A model generated the notes under the pieces. It worked only from the letters and a program-made list of their open reading frames with translations. It was not told the DNA's origin and searched no databases. Below are positions 31,194 to 41,640 of a stretch of DNA of 64,000 bases, in pieces. The DNA lies in the NCBI GenBank assembly GCA_965279095.1, contig CBDIHH010000006.1, forward strand, positions 868,001 through 932,000. Direction: 5' to 3'. This DNA comes from CBDIHH01 sp965279095 (GTDB taxonomy: Bacteria; Pseudomonadota; Alphaproteobacteria; Caulobacterales; Caulobacteraceae). Positions within the stretch are counted from its first letter, which is position 1. Every line of letters begins with the position of its first letter. A program made the position numbers and the translations under genes.

Positions 31194-32009
31194 TTGGCTG
31201 CCAGGCCGATGGTGATGGGGGTGGTCAACGTCACCCCCGACAGCTTCTCCGACGGCGGCCGGTTCCTGGACGCGGGGGCGGCCGTGGCTCAGGCCCGGCG
31301 CCTCATCGCCCAGGGCGCGGACATGCTCGACATCGGCGGTGAGTCCACCCGGCCGGGGGCGGATCCGGTCAGCGAGGCCGACGAGATCGGCCGGGTCGCG
31401 CCGCTGATCGCCGCCATCCGGCGCGAGGCCACCATCCCCATCTCCATCGACACCATGAAGCCCGCCGTCGCCCGGGCCGCCGTCGCCGCCGGGGCGACGA
31501 TCTGGAACGACGTCACCGCCCTGACCTATGATCCCACGTCCCTGCGCACGGCCGCCGACCTGGGCTGCGAGATGGTCTTGATGCATATGAGCGGCGAGCC
31601 GCGCACCATGCAGGACCAGCCCCGCTACGGCGATGTGGTGGCCGAGGTCACCGACTATCTGCTGGCCCGGGCCGAGGCCGCCATGGCCGCCGGCGTGGCG
31701 CGGGCGGCCATCTGGATCGACCCCGGCATAGGCTTCGGCAAGACCCTGACCCACAACCTGCGCCTGCTCGCCAATCTCGATCGCCTCGTGGCCACGGGAT
31801 TCCCTGTGCTCCTGGGGGTCAGCCGCAAGAGCTTCCTTCGCACAATCGATCCCGCCGCCACCGATCCCGCCGACCGACTGGGCGGGTCCCTGGCCGCAGC
31901 CCTGGCGGGCGCCGCGCACGGGGTGCGGGCCCTGCGGGTCCACGACGTGCGCGAGACGGCGCAGGCGCTGGAGACGTGGCGGCGGATCGGAGACGTCGAT
32001 GTCGCATGA
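31194..32009 (+). CDS. folP: Dihydropteroate synthase
   Basis: A 271-residue TIM-barrel enzyme joining p-aminobenzoate to the pterin diphosphate in folate synthesis; the sulfonamide target. MGVVNVTPDSFSDGG and DIGGESTRPGAD are the two PROSITE-type signatures, with GVSRKSFL later. The start is TTG 31194, just before the first motif. It follows ftsH (23-bp gap) and overlaps thiD by 11 bases. Confidence 0.96.
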   Translation: MAARPMVMGVVNVTPDSFSDGGRFLDAGAAVAQARRLIAQGADMLDIGGESTRPGADPVSEADEIGRVAPLIAAIRREATIPISIDTMKPAVARAAVAAGATIWNDVTALTYDPTSLRTAADLGCEMVLMHMSGEPRTMQDQPRYGDVVAEVTDYLLARAEAAMAAGVARAAIWIDPGIGFGKTLTHNLRLLANLDRLVATGFPVLLGVSRKSFLRTIDPAATDPADRLGGSLAAALAGAAHGVRALRVHDVRETAQALETWRRIGDVDVA

Positions 32010-32820
32010 CCCTCCACAGGGCCGGGTCCTGATCATCGCCGGCTCGGACTCCGGGGGCGGGGCGGGCATCCAGGCGGATATCAAGACGGTGACCATGCTG
32101 GGGGGCTACGCCGCCACCGCCATCACCGCGGTGACCGTCCAGAACACCCTGGGCGTCACGGGCGTGCACCCCATCCCCGTGGCGGTCGTCCAGGCGCAGG
32201 CGCGGGCGGTGCTGGGCGACATCGGCGCCGACGCGATCAAGACCGGCATGCTCGGGGACACGGCCATGGTCGAGGCTGTGGCTGAACTCCTGGACGAGGC
32301 CCGCTGCCCGGCGGTGGTCGACCCGGTGATGATCGCCAAGGGCGGCCAGGCGCTGCTCGCGGATGAGGCCATCGCGGCGGTGCGCTCGCTGCTGATCCCC
32401 CGCGCCGCCCTGCTGACGCCCAACGCGCCCGAGGCCTGGGCCCTGTGCGGCGTGGCGGTGCGCGATCTGGATGGGCAGCGTCGGGCAGGGGAGGCGCTGT
32501 TGCGGCTAGGCGCCGCGGCGGTGTTGATGAAGGGCGGGCACGTGCCCGGCGACCGGGTCATCGACCTGCTGGTCACCCCCCAGGGCGAGACGACCTTGGA
32601 GGGGCCGCGCCTTGAGACGCGCCACACCCACGGCACCGGCTGCACCCTGGCGTCGGCCTGCGCCGTCGGGCTTGCCCAGGGCCTGGAGCTTGAAGCGGCC
32701 GTCGCGAGGGCGTGGGACTATGTGGCGCGGGCTATCCGCGAGGCCCCGGGGCTAGGGGCTGGCCATGGCCCGCTCGGCCATGGGTGGCCGCTGAGGGCGG
32801 CGCCGAGGTCATCGCCGTGA
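31999..32820 (+). CDS. thiD: Hydroxymethylpyrimidine/phosphomethylpyrimidine kinase
   Basis: A 273-residue ribokinase-fold kinase that phosphorylates HMP and HMP-P for thiamine synthesis. IIAGSDSGGGAGIQAD at the N-terminus, DPVMIAKGGQALL in the middle, and the anion-hole/catalytic THGTGCTLASA. The ATG lies inside the folP end (11-base overlap), so the two are coupled. In related genomes folP is often followed by glmM; here thiD takes that place. Confidence 0.94.
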   Translation: MSHDPPQGRVLIIAGSDSGGGAGIQADIKTVTMLGGYAATAITAVTVQNTLGVTGVHPIPVAVVQAQARAVLGDIGADAIKTGMLGDTAMVEAVAELLDEARCPAVVDPVMIAKGGQALLADEAIAAVRSLLIPRAALLTPNAPEAWALCGVAVRDLDGQRRAGEALLRLGAAAVLMKGGHVPGDRVIDLLVTPQGETTLEGPRLETRHTHGTGCTLASACAVGLAQGLELEAAVARAWDYVARAIREAPGLGAGHGPLGHGWPLRAAPRSSP

Positions 32821-32827
32821 GCGGGAC

Positions 32828-32862
32828 AAAAAAGTGCGGCGCGGCTCTGGGAGCCGCGCCGC
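32828..32862 (-). terminator. Rho-independent terminator for the minus-strand small secreted protein gene
   Basis: A perfect 12-bp stem (32836-32847 with 32851-32862, loop TGG) is flanked on its low-coordinate side by six A residues (32828-32833). Read on the minus strand this is a stem followed by a U tract, so it terminates transcription from 33289. It also lies 16 bases after thiD. Confidence 0.75.
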
Positions 32863-32938
32863 TTGACCGGGCGGAGGACGGGGGGAGGCCGCCGCCGGTT
32901 CTGATGCTTCAACGCGCCTCCTGCGCGTAAGGTTCCGC

Positions 32939-33289
32939 CTAGTAGCGCCGATAGCCGTCGCGATTGTCGCGATGGTCGCGGTCGCCGCGGTAGTCGCGGT
33001 CATGGCGCTCGACGCGGATGCGGGCGCTGAGCGTGTCGAGGCGCCGGTCGAGATCACGGCGCTCCCAGGCGCTGAGGCCGTTCTGGCGATAGCGCCGCTC
33101 CAACCGCTCGATCTGACGGTAGTCGGCGCGCAGGCGCACGGCCTCGTGGCGGGTGATGCTGCCGCTGCGCACGCCCATCTCGATACGGCGCTCGATGTTG
33201 TCCTGCCGCACATTGACGTTCTGGGCCATGGCCGGGGCGGCGACCGCCAGGGTGGAGGCGGCCAGCAGAGGGATCAGGAAGCGTTTCAT
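32939..33289 (-). CDS. Small secreted basic protein, unknown function
   Basis: A 116-residue protein starting at ATG 33289 with an excellent AAGGAG upstream; the longer in-frame extension is rejected. Signal peptide 1-23 (KRFLIPLLAASTLAVAAPAMAQ). The mature part is rich in Arg, Asp and Tyr, predicted helical (RLRADYRQIERLERRYRQ), and ends in a disordered RGDRDHRDNRDG tail. Similar short exported Arg/Asp-rich proteins occur in alphaproteobacteria, without known function. Confidence 0.75.
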   Translation of the reverse strand: MKRFLIPLLAASTLAVAAPAMAQNVNVRQDNIERRIEMGVRSGSITRHEAVRLRADYRQIERLERRYRQNGLSAWERRDLDRRLDTLSARIRVERHDRDYRGDRDHRDNRDGYRRY

Positions 33290-33430
33290 GAGAGGTTCTC
33301 CTTTTCGATGGCGTCGGCCATGGACGCATCTAACCAGCCGCCGCTTGACCCCAGGCTGAACCGCCTTGGTTACTTGCGGTTCATCTTGTCGGGACAGAAA
33401 AGTCTCGCCTTCTCGGCGAATAGGTGTATC

Positions 33431-33494
33431 ACCGCCGCGGGCCACGCCCTCCCAACGGGGCGCAGTCCATCTGTAAGGATGGGAGACAATCCGA
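33431..33494 (+). promoter_or_regulatory. Probable serC leader RNA (serC-motif riboregulator)
   Basis: Immediately before serC are two adjacent hairpins: CGCCC 33445-33449 with GGGCG 33458-33462, and CCATC 33467-33471 with GATGG 33478-33482. The second hairpin's 3' arm runs into the Shine-Dalgarno GGGAG (33481-33485), nine bases before the serC ATG. A conserved serC RNA motif is known upstream of alphaproteobacterial serC genes, and the position and GGGCC-ACGCC-style layout fit it. Folding this arm would hide the ribosome-binding site. The assignment to that Rfam family is from memory and needs a covariance search. Confidence 0.55.
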
Positions 33495-34664
33495 ATGACG
33501 ACCCTGGCCAAGCCAGCGATGCGCCCCGCGCGTCCCGAATTCTCCTCCGGCCCGTGCGCCAAGCGCCCCGGATGGGATGTTTCAAAACTTCAAGGCGCCC
33601 TTGTCGGGCGGTCCCACCGGTCCAAGCCCGGCAAGGCCCGTCTGAAACAGGCGATCGACGAAACCCGCGCCGTGCTGCAGGTCCCGGCCGATTTCCTCAT
33701 CGGCATCGTGCCGGGCTCGGACACCGGCGCCGTCGAGATGGCCATGTGGTCGATGCTCGGCGCCCGACCCGTTCAACTTCTGGCCTTCGAATCCTTCGGC
33801 AAGGACTGGGTGACCGACGTCACCAAGCAGCTGAAGATCGAGGCCGAGGTCCTGTCCGCGCCCTACGGCCAGATCCCCGACCTGACCAAGGTCCGCAAGG
33901 ACGCCGACCTGGTGTTCACCTGGAACGGCACGACCTCAGGCGCTCGCATCCCCAATGGCGACTTCATCGCCGCCGACCGCGAGGGCGTCACCATCTGTGA
34001 CGCGACCTCGGCGGCCTTCGCCCAGGATCTGCCCTGGGACAAGCTCGATGTGGTGACCTTCTCCTGGCAGAAGGCGCTGGGCGGGGAGGCGGCCCACGGG
34101 GTGCTCATCCTCAGCCCCCGCGCCGTCGCCCGGCTGGAAAGCTACACGCCGTCCTGGCCCATGCCGAAGCTCTTCCGCATGACCAAGGGCGGCAAGGTCA
34201 GCCTCGACATCTTCGAGGGCGCCACCATCAACACGCCTTCGATGCTGTGCGTCGAGGATGTGCTGGACGCCCTGAAATGGGGCGCCTCGATCGGCGGGCT
34301 GCAGGGCATGCGCGCCCGCGCGGACGCCAATCTGGCGGCGCTGGAAGCCTGGGTCGCCAAGACCGCCTGGGTTGATTTCCTGGCTGCAGACAAGGCGATC
34401 CGCTCCAACACCTCGGTGTGCCTCAAGGTCGTCGATCCGCGGATCACCGCCCTGACGGACGACGCCCAGGCCGACTTCGCCAAGAAACTGGCCGGCCTGC
34501 TGGAGAAGGAAAACGTCGCCCTCGACGCCGCAGGTTATCGCGACGCCCCGGCCGGCCTGCGCCTCTGGTGCGGCGCCACGGTGGATACGGACGACGTCGT
34601 CGCCCTGACCCCCTGGCTCGACTGGGCCTTCGAGACCCTCGCGGCCGAGCTGCAGCCGGCCTGA
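33495..34664 (+). CDS. serC: Phosphoserine aminotransferase
   Basis: A 389-residue PLP enzyme converting 3-phosphohydroxypyruvate to 3-phosphoserine; it may also serve pyridoxine synthesis. The start contains [15 protein letters not shown]. The PLP lysine lies in [14 protein letters not shown]. The active-site region TWNGTTSG is typical of the long alphaproteobacterial/archaeal type. It is followed by serA, so both first steps of serine synthesis are adjacent, separated by a repeat element. Confidence 0.95.
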   Translation: MTTLAKPAMRPARPEFSSGPCAKRPGWDVSKLQGALVGRSHRSKPGKARLKQAIDETRAVLQVPADFLIGIVPGSDTGAVEMAMWSMLGARPVQLLAFESFGKDWVTDVTKQLKIEAEVLSAPYGQIPDLTKVRKDADLVFTWNGTTSGARIPNGDFIAADREGVTICDATSAAFAQDLPWDKLDVVTFSWQKALGGEAAHGVLILSPRAVARLESYTPSWPMPKLFRMTKGGKVSLDIFEGATINTPSMLCVEDVLDALKWGASIGGLQGMRARADANLAALEAWVAKTAWVDFLAADKAIRSNTSVCLKVVDPRITALTDDAQADFAKKLAGLLEKENVALDAAGYRDAPAGLRLWCGATVDTDDVVALTPWLDWAFETLAAELQPA

Positions 34665-34674
34665 TCGTGCGTCC

Positions 34675-34759
34675 TTCGAGGCCCCCTGCGGGGGCGCCTC
34701 AGGATGGGGACCGTGATTTGATGTCCTCATGCTGAGGCGCCCGCAACGCGGGCCTCGAA
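34675..34759. repeat. Dispersed palindromic repeat, family R3, copy 1
   Basis: Outer arms TTCGAGGCCC (34675-34684) and GGGCCTCGAA (34750-34759) enclose an inner pair GGGCGCCTCA (34692-34701) / TGAGGCGCCC (34733-34742). It lies between serC and serA. The same TTCGAG...CTCGAA architecture with CCTCA/TGAGG inner parts recurs at 54432-54541. Confidence 0.7.
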
Positions 34760-34829
34760 CCACCCTTCCGCGTCTTCCCCTCCGCTATGGCGCTGCGACG
34801 CAGCGGCCAGCACCACAAGGAAATCCCCC

Positions 34830-36407
34830 ATGTCCCCCCGCGTTCTCATCGCCGACAAGCTTTCCCCCGCCGCCGTCGCCATCTTCGCCCAGCGCGGCGT
34901 CCAGGCCGACGTCAAGACCGGCCTGACCAAGGACCAGTTGCTCGAGATCATCGACCAGTACGACGGCCTGGCTGTCCGCTCGGCGACCAAGGCCGACAAG
35001 GACGTCATCGCCCGGGCCAAGAACCTCAAGGTCATCGGCCGCGCCGGGATCGGCGTCGACAATGTCGATATCCCCGCCGCCACCGCCGCCGGCATCGTGG
35101 TGATGAACACCCCCTTCGGCAACTCCATCACCACCGCCGAGCACGCCATCGCCATGATGTTCGCCCTGGCCCGCCAGCTTCCCGCGGCGGACCTCTCCAC
35201 CCAGGCCGGCAAGTGGGAGAAGAACCGCTTCATGGGGGTCGAGCTGTTCGGCAAGACCCTCGGCCTGATCGGCGCCGGCAACATCGGCTCCATCGTCGCC
35301 GACCGCGCCATCGGCCTGAAGATGAAGGTGGTCGCCTATGATCCCTTCCTGTCGGCCGAGCGCGCCGTGGAGATCGGCGTCGAGAAGGTCGAACTGGACG
35401 ATCTGCTGGCCCGCGCCGACTTCATCACCCTGCACACCCCGCTGACCGACAAGACGCGCAACATCCTGTCGGCCGAGGCCCTGGCCAAGACCAAGAAGGG
35501 CGTGATGATCGTCAACTGCGCCCGCGGCGGCCTGGTGGACGAGGCGGCCCTGCGCGCCCTGCTGGACTCCGGCCATGTGGGCGGTGCGGGCTTTGACGTC
35601 TTCGTCGAGGAGCCGGCCAAGCAGAACGTCCTGTTCGGCGCCGAGAACTTCGTCGCCACCCCCCACCTGGGCGCCTCCACCAACGAGGCCCAGGAGAACG
35701 TCGCCCTGCAGGTCGCCGACCAGATGGCCGACTACCTGCTTACCGGCGCCGTCTCCAACGCCCTCAACAGCCCGTCGGTGACCGCCGACGAGGCGCCCAA
35801 GCTGAAGCCGTTCGTGGCCCTGGCCGAGAAGCTCGGCGCCTTCGCCGGCCAGCTGATCGACAAAGGGATAAAGTCCATCGAGATCGCCTACCAGGGCGAG
35901 GTGGCCGGCCTCAACGTCAAGCCGCTGACGGCCTCCGCCCTGGCCGGCATCCTGCGCCCCGCCATGGCCGAGGTGAACATGGTCTCGGCCCCGGCCGTCG
36001 CCCGCGAGCGCGGCATCACCGTGTCGGAGTCCCGCCAGGAGACCTCCGACGTCTATGAGAGCCTGATCCGGGTGACCATCGAGGCTGACGGCGGCAAGCG
36101 GACCCTGTCCGGCACCGTCATCGGCGGCTCGCCCCGCCTGGTCGACCTCAACGGCATCGAGCTGGACGCGGCCTTCTCGGCGCACATGCTCTACGTCGAG
36201 AACCAGGACAAGCCGGGCTTCATCGGCGCCCTGGGCAGCGTGCTGGGGGAGGCGAATGTCAACATCGCCACTTTCAACCTCGGCCGCAAGGCCGCCGGCG
36301 GCGACGCCCTGCTGATCATCTCCCTCGACCAGACGCCCACCGCCGAGGTGCTGGCCAAGGTCGAGGGGCTGCCGCAGGTCAAGGAAGTGCGCTCGCTGCG
36401 GTTCTAG
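34830..36407 (+). CDS. serA: D-3-phosphoglycerate dehydrogenase
   Basis: A 525-residue long-form enzyme for the first step of serine synthesis. NAD-binding [14 protein letters not shown], the substrate/catalytic signatures [16 protein letters not shown] and [11 protein letters not shown], and His in the TPHLGAST motif. After the catalytic core come the intervening ASB-type domain (about 320-450) and a C-terminal ACT domain (about 452-525), normally the serine-sensing part. A strong terminator follows. Confidence 0.96.
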   Translation: MSPRVLIADKLSPAAVAIFAQRGVQADVKTGLTKDQLLEIIDQYDGLAVRSATKADKDVIARAKNLKVIGRAGIGVDNVDIPAATAAGIVVMNTPFGNSITTAEHAIAMMFALARQLPAADLSTQAGKWEKNRFMGVELFGKTLGLIGAGNIGSIVADRAIGLKMKVVAYDPFLSAERAVEIGVEKVELDDLLARADFITLHTPLTDKTRNILSAEALAKTKKGVMIVNCARGGLVDEAALRALLDSGHVGGAGFDVFVEEPAKQNVLFGAENFVATPHLGASTNEAQENVALQVADQMADYLLTGAVSNALNSPSVTADEAPKLKPFVALAEKLGAFAGQLIDKGIKSIEIAYQGEVAGLNVKPLTASALAGILRPAMAEVNMVSAPAVARERGITVSESRQETSDVYESLIRVTIEADGGKRTLSGTVIGGSPRLVDLNGIELDAAFSAHMLYVENQDKPGFIGALGSVLGEANVNIATFNLGRKAAGGDALLIISLDQTPTAEVLAKVEGLPQVKEVRSLRF

Positions 36408-36444
36408 GTTTCGACAAGCGGGTCTCGACCCGCTACAACGCGTC

Positions 36445-36488
36445 AAGTCGTCCTCGCCCCGCGTCCGCCGCGGGGGGAGGACGACTTT
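36445..36488 (+). terminator. Strong Rho-independent terminator after serA
   Basis: Stem AAGTCGTCCTC (36445-36455) with GAGGACGACTT (36477-36487), continued after one mismatch by CCCCGCG (36457-36463) with CGCGGGG (36469-36475). The 3' arm runs into TTT. It separates serA from purA; the purA ribosome-binding site follows only 9 bases later. Confidence 0.8.
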
Positions 36489-36507
36489 GCCATGTCAGGA
36501 GATCGCT

Positions 36508-37800
<1,293 letters not shown>

Positions 37801-37802
37801 TA

Positions 37803-37818
37803 CCGCCGCTAACGGCGG
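37803..37818 (+). terminator. Weak hairpin after purA
   Basis: A perfect 6-bp stem (CCGCCG/CGGCGG) with CTAA loop two bases after the purA stop. It has no U tract, so intrinsic termination is doubtful. Confidence 0.3.
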
Positions 37819-37857
37819 GGCGGCCCCGTAAGCGGGTGTTTACCCCTTTTGGCCATT

Positions 37858-38715
37858 ATGCCTGATCTCCTTTCGGGGCGGGACGTGGCTGCAGATATCA
37901 AGATTTCGCCCAAGGGGGCGCCGATCCTGGAGCGGGTCCTGCTGGTCGACGCCAATCCGTCGACCGCCAGGCTGCTCAGCGATCTGTTGCGCAACGTCAG
38001 CCTGTGCCAGGTTCACCACGCCGCCACCGATGCGCGGGCGATGATCCTGGCGCGCGATCTCGACCCGCAGATCATCTTCGTGGAGATGTCGGCGAGCGGG
38101 GTCGATGGGCTGGACTTCACCCGCCGCCTGCGCCGCAGCGACTTCAGCAGCCGCGAATGCCCCGTGGTGATGGTCACCGCCGAGGCCACCGCCGCGGGCA
38201 TTCTGGCCGCCCGCGATGCGGGGGTGCACGAGTTCCTCCGCCGGCCCTTCACCATGGGCGACCTGCAGAAGCGCATCGACGCCGTGGCCCTGCGCAAACG
38301 CGACTGGGTGGAGGCGGTGGCCTATGTCGGCCCCGACCGGCGTCGTTTCAACTCGGCCGACTATTCGGGACCGCGCAAGCGCAGGACCGACCAGGGCACC
38401 CCCGAGATCCAGCGGATCGGTCAGGCGCTGAAGATCATCCGCGCCGCCGTCGCCGCCATCGAGAAGGACCCCAAGCAGGTCTTCCGTGCGCTCAAGGCCC
38501 AGGCCGACACCCTGGCGACCATCTCAGCCACCAGCCCCAAGCACCAGGCGATGGGCGTCGCGGCCAATGGCCTGCAGATCTACCTGGCCGAGGCCCTCAA
38601 GGCCGGCCGCCTCTCGCGCGAGCAACTGGAGCGCCATGCGGCGGCGATCATGATCGCCGCCCCCGCGGACGCCCAGGCCGACGCCGCTCCCCGGGAAGGG
38701 GAGCGGGCCGCCTAG
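37858..38715 (+). CDS. Degenerate (pseudo-)receiver domain protein
   Basis: A protein of 285 residues from ATG 37858 (288 from an upstream TTG). Residues about 25-145 follow the CheY fold (VLLVDANPSTARLL, IIFVEMSASGVDG, VVMVTAEA, FLRRPFTMGDL). But the phosphoacceptor position is Glu76 instead of Asp, the conserved Lys before Pro is Arg129, and only one of the two acidic N-terminal residues is present. Thr107 remains. A VGPDRRRF motif (157-164) and an alpha-helical C-terminal domain follow. It is therefore probably a constitutive or protein-binding receiver. It is convergent with rpoH. Confidence 0.75.
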   Translation: MPDLLSGRDVAADIKISPKGAPILERVLLVDANPSTARLLSDLLRNVSLCQVHHAATDARAMILARDLDPQIIFVEMSASGVDGLDFTRRLRRSDFSSRECPVVMVTAEATAAGILAARDAGVHEFLRRPFTMGDLQKRIDAVALRKRDWVEAVAYVGPDRRRFNSADYSGPRKRRTDQGTPEIQRIGQALKIIRAAVAAIEKDPKQVFRALKAQADTLATISATSPKHQAMGVAANGLQIYLAEALKAGRLSREQLERHAAAIMIAAPADAQADAAPREGERAA

Positions 38716-38722
38716 GGACTGG

Positions 38723-38743
38723 CTGAGCCGCAGGCCGGCTCAG
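38723..38743. terminator. Bidirectional hairpin overlapping the rpoH stop codon
   Basis: A perfect 8-bp stem (CTGAGCCG 38723-38730 with CGGCTCAG 38736-38743). The rpoH stop codon (38740-38742) lies inside the 3' arm. It is placed between convergent genes. Confidence 0.5.
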
Positions 38744-39630
38744 ACGTTGACGACGTTCCGCTCGATCGCGGCCGCCTGCATCGACTTCTGGAGCTTCTCG
38801 AACGCCCGCACCTCGATCTGGCGCACCCGCTCGCGACTGACTCCGTATTGCGAGGCCAGCTCTTCCAGGGTGGTCGGATTGTCCTGCAGCCGGCGCTGGG
38901 TGAGGATGTGGCGCTCGCGGTCGGTGAGTTCCTTCATGGCGTCTCCGAGGAGCGACATGCGGATGGCGCTCTCCTCGGACTCGGCGACCTGCGTTTCCTG
39001 GCTGACGGCCGTGTCGTCGGCCAGCCAGTCCTGCCACTCGCTCTCGGAGTCCGCGCGCATGGGGGCGTTCAGCGACGAGTCGCCGCCCGAAAGGCGCCGG
39101 TTCATCGAGATCACCTCGGAGTCGAGGACGCCCAGCTTGGTGGCGATCTCGCTCACCTGCTCGGGGCGCATGTCGCCTTCCTCCAGGGCGCTGATCTCGC
39201 TCTTCATGCGCCGCAGGTTGAAGAACAGCTTCTTTTGCGCCGCGGTGGTGCCCATCTTCACCAGCGACCAGGACCGCAGGATGTATTCCTGGATCGAGGC
39301 GCGGATCCACCACATGGCGTAGGTGGCCAGGCGGAACCCCTTGTCGGGCTCGAACTTCTTGACCGCCTGCATGAGGCCGACGTTGCCTTCGGAGATCACC
39401 TCGCCGATGGGCAGCCCATAGCCCCGGTAGCCCATGGCGATCTTGGCCACCAGGCGCAGGTGGGAGGTCACCAGCTGATGGGCGGCCTCGGAGTCCTCAT
39501 GCTCCTTCCAGGCCTTGGCCAGCATGAATTCCTGGTCCTTGGCGAGCATCGGGAACTTGCGGATTTCGCTCAGATAGCGCGACAGGCCGCCTTCCGGGGT
39601 CATCAGCGCGAGCGGCGTTGCAGTAGCCAT
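38740..39630 (-). CDS. rpoH: RNA polymerase heat-shock sigma factor RpoH
   Basis: A 296-residue sigma-32 family factor. Region 2 LVTSHLRLVAKIAMGYRGYG and FEPDKGFRLATYAMWWIRASI, the RpoH box AQKKLFFNLRRMK between regions 2 and 3, and region 4 LEELASQYGVSRERVRQIE. It directs transcription of chaperone and protease genes such as clp and ftsH. Its level in proteobacteria is controlled by DnaK and FtsH. Confidence 0.97.
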   Translation of the reverse strand: MATATPLALMTPEGGLSRYLSEIRKFPMLAKDQEFMLAKAWKEHEDSEAAHQLVTSHLRLVAKIAMGYRGYGLPIGEVISEGNVGLMQAVKKFEPDKGFRLATYAMWWIRASIQEYILRSWSLVKMGTTAAQKKLFFNLRRMKSEISALEEGDMRPEQVSEIATKLGVLDSEVISMNRRLSGGDSSLNAPMRADSESEWQDWLADDTAVSQETQVAESEESAIRMSLLGDAMKELTDRERHILTQRRLQDNPTTLEELASQYGVSRERVRQIEVRAFEKLQKSMQAAAIERNVVNV

Positions 39631-39703
39631 GGTTCATCCCCTCGGTTTCGAAACCGGCGCTGCCCGCACACACGCGCGCGTCATCACGCCCCCACAACTC
39701 GGG

Positions 39704-39734
39704 TAGATAGGTTTCCGTTGCGTTGGTTCCAACG
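39704..39734 (-). promoter_or_regulatory. Candidate heat-shock promoter of rpoH and 14-bp dyad
   Basis: Read on the minus strand, GTTGGAA (39733-39727) is followed after 15 bases by CCTATCTA (39711-39704), resembling a sigma-32 -35/-10 pair (CTTGAA, CCCCATNT) with several mismatches. A dyad CGTTGG-AA-CCAACG overlaps the -35 part (39721-39734). RpoH genes are often autoregulated in Caulobacter. This is tentative. Confidence 0.35.
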
Positions 39735-39796
39735 AACTATACGCCGAAAGCGCAATAACCGATCACCCAGGTCGGGTATTTTTTCTCATCGCCCTG

Positions 39797-40804
39797 TCAG
39801 GCCAGCTTGGCGAGCAGTCTTTCCAGGGCCGCCATGTCGGCAGGCGGGGGAGTCTCGAACCGCAGGGCCTCGCCGGTGACGGGATGGCGAAACCCCAGGA
39901 CAGCGGCGTGCAGGGCCTGCCGCTGCAGGCCCGCCTGGGCGATGGCGTCCCGGACCGGGCCGGCGGGCACGCCGGAGCCATAGGTGGCGTCGCCGAGGAT
40001 CGGATGGCCCTTGGACGCCAGGTGGACGCGGATCTGGTGGGTCCGGCCGGTCTCCAGCTGGCAGGAGACGCGGCTGGCGGACGGCCGCTCAAGGGGACCG
40101 TAGGGCTTCTCAACGGCATAGTGGGTGATCGCGGTGCGCCCGCCGGTCTTCAACACCGCCATCTTCTTGCGATCCCCGGCCGAGCGGCCGATCTGCGTCT
40201 CGATGGTCCCGCGCCGGGGGTAGGGGGCGCCGCGCGCCAGGGCCACGTAGCGCCGCTCCATATCGTGGGCCGCGAACATCGCCGACAGGGCGCCGTGGGC
40301 CTGGTCCGTCTTGGCGGCCACCATGACGCCGGAAGTGTCCTTGTCCAGGCGATGGACGATCCCGGGCCGGGCCACCCCGCCGATCCCCGACAGGCTGCCG
40401 GCGCAGTGGAAGAGGAGGGCGTTCACCAGGGTGTGGGCCCAGGACCCCGGCGCCGGATGGGCGGCCATGCCGGCGGGCTTGTCGATGACGATCAGGTGGG
40501 CGTCCTCGAACAGGACCGTCAGGGGGATGTCCTCGGGCTCCGGCTCGGCAGCGCGGGCCGGGGGCAGGACCAGGGCGTAGCGACCGGGCGCCGCCTTGCC
40601 CGAGACCTCGGTGACGGCGACGCCGTCGCGCGAAAGGGCGCCCTGGCCGATGAGCGCCTGCAGGCGCGCGCGCGACAGATCCGGCCAGCGGCCGGCGAGC
40701 GCCTTGTCCAGCCGATCTCGCTCCTCGCCGGGCTCGAGCTGCAGGATTAGAGTGTCCGTCCCGCCCGGCTCGTCAGTCTCGATGTCTTCGACGTCCTCGT
40801 CCAT
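39797..40804 (-). CDS. rluD: 23S rRNA pseudouridine synthase, RluA family (RluD-type)
   Basis: A 335-residue enzyme. S4-like RNA-binding domain at about 33-95, then the catalytic domain with GIVHRLDKDTSGVMV (catalytic Asp) and the ETGRTHQIRVH signature. RluD modifies 23S rRNA helix 69 (positions 1911, 1915, 1917). The N-terminus is acidic. It lies upstream of rpoH on the same strand, a pairing common in alphaproteobacteria. Confidence 0.9.
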   Translation of the reverse strand: MDEDVEDIETDEPGGTDTLILQLEPGEERDRLDKALAGRWPDLSRARLQALIGQGALSRDGVAVTEVSGKAAPGRYALVLPPARAAEPEPEDIPLTVLFEDAHLIVIDKPAGMAAHPAPGSWAHTLVNALLFHCAGSLSGIGGVARPGIVHRLDKDTSGVMVAAKTDQAHGALSAMFAAHDMERRYVALARGAPYPRRGTIETQIGRSAGDRKKMAVLKTGGRTAITHYAVEKPYGPLERPSASRVSCQLETGRTHQIRVHLASKGHPILGDATYGSGVPAGPVRDAIAQAGLQRQALHAAVLGFRHPVTGEALRFETPPPADMAALERLLAKLA

Positions 40805-40876
40805 GGCCCCTTAGAGCATGGGTTGCGCCGCGGCGCGCCCCGTCAGATGCTGCCGTCCTCGACAGGAGTCCGACGC

Positions 40877-41176
40877 ATGGAAATCCGCATCCTCAAAGAT
40901 CTCAAGACCCGACTGGAGGATCCCGACAACCTGCGGGAGTTCAAGGTCGTGGCGGAGACCGCCAAGGACAGCCTCGAGCATGTCGGCCAGGCCCTGACCG
41001 CGGCCGGGGCGGGGGTTATCGACGCCACCCATGCGTGGATTTCCGAGCAGTGGCTGCGCGCCCAGAACGGCGACGCCGCATGGCAGGACGGCCTGGGCAA
41101 GGTCGTGGACTACGCCAAGTCCAAGGGATGGGTCGACGACAAGGGGCATATCCGCGCCCACATCGAGTGGAAATAG
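40877..41176 (+). CDS. Hypothetical small protein
   Basis: A protein of 99 residues from ATG 40877, chosen because AGGAG at 40864-40868 precedes it; the longer frame from 40823 lacks this. Predicted mostly helical, beginning IRILKDLKTRLEDPDNLREFKVVAE and ending in a WVDDKGHIRAHIEW strand. No family recognised. It is divergent from rluD and its stop is one base from that of convergent hisI. Confidence 0.7.
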   Translation: MEIRILKDLKTRLEDPDNLREFKVVAETAKDSLEHVGQALTAAGAGVIDATHAWISEQWLRAQNGDAAWQDGLGKVVDYAKSKGWVDDKGHIRAHIEWK

Positions 41177-41177
41177 C

Positions 41178-41576
41178 TCAGGGCCGCTCCACCAGCCGGC
41201 CATTCTCCAGGACCCGGTAGAAGCAGGACCGGAAGCCCACGTGGCAGGCGCCCCCGTCGCCCCCCACGGTGACCTTGAGCAGGATCGCGTCCTGGTCGCA
41301 GTCTACGCGGAGCTCATCCACCCTCTGAAGCTGGCCCGAGGTTTCGCCCTTTTTCCAGAGGCTTTGGCGCGATCGGCTGAAGTAGTGCGCGAAGCCGGTG
41401 TCGAGGGTCAGTCGTAGGGCCTCGGCGTTCATCCAGGCGACCATCAGCACCTCGCCGGAGGCGCTGTCCGTGGCCACGGCGCAGACCAGACCCTGGCCGT
41501 CGAACCGCGGGGCGAGCACGTCGCCCCGCTCGAGGTCGGTTTTAGTCGGGGCGGTGGGGAATGGCGACTGGCTCAT
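41178..41576 (-). CDS. hisI: Phosphoribosyl-AMP cyclohydrolase
   Basis: A 132-residue single-domain HisI (no HisE fusion) for the third step of histidine synthesis. [32 protein letters not shown] and the zinc/magnesium site [13 protein letters not shown] are all present, and the C-terminal cysteines CHVGFRSCF complete the metal site. The other his genes are not in this window. Confidence 0.96.
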   Translation of the reverse strand: MSQSPFPTAPTKTDLERGDVLAPRFDGQGLVCAVATDSASGEVLMVAWMNAEALRLTLDTGFAHYFSRSRQSLWKKGETSGQLQRVDELRVDCDQDAILLKVTVGGDGGACHVGFRSCFYRVLENGRLVERP

Positions 41577-41640
41577 CGCTTTTCAAAGCCTCCGCCGCCT
41601 GGGGCCTGTCAAGCGCGGCGACTCCGGCCATTGTTGATCG

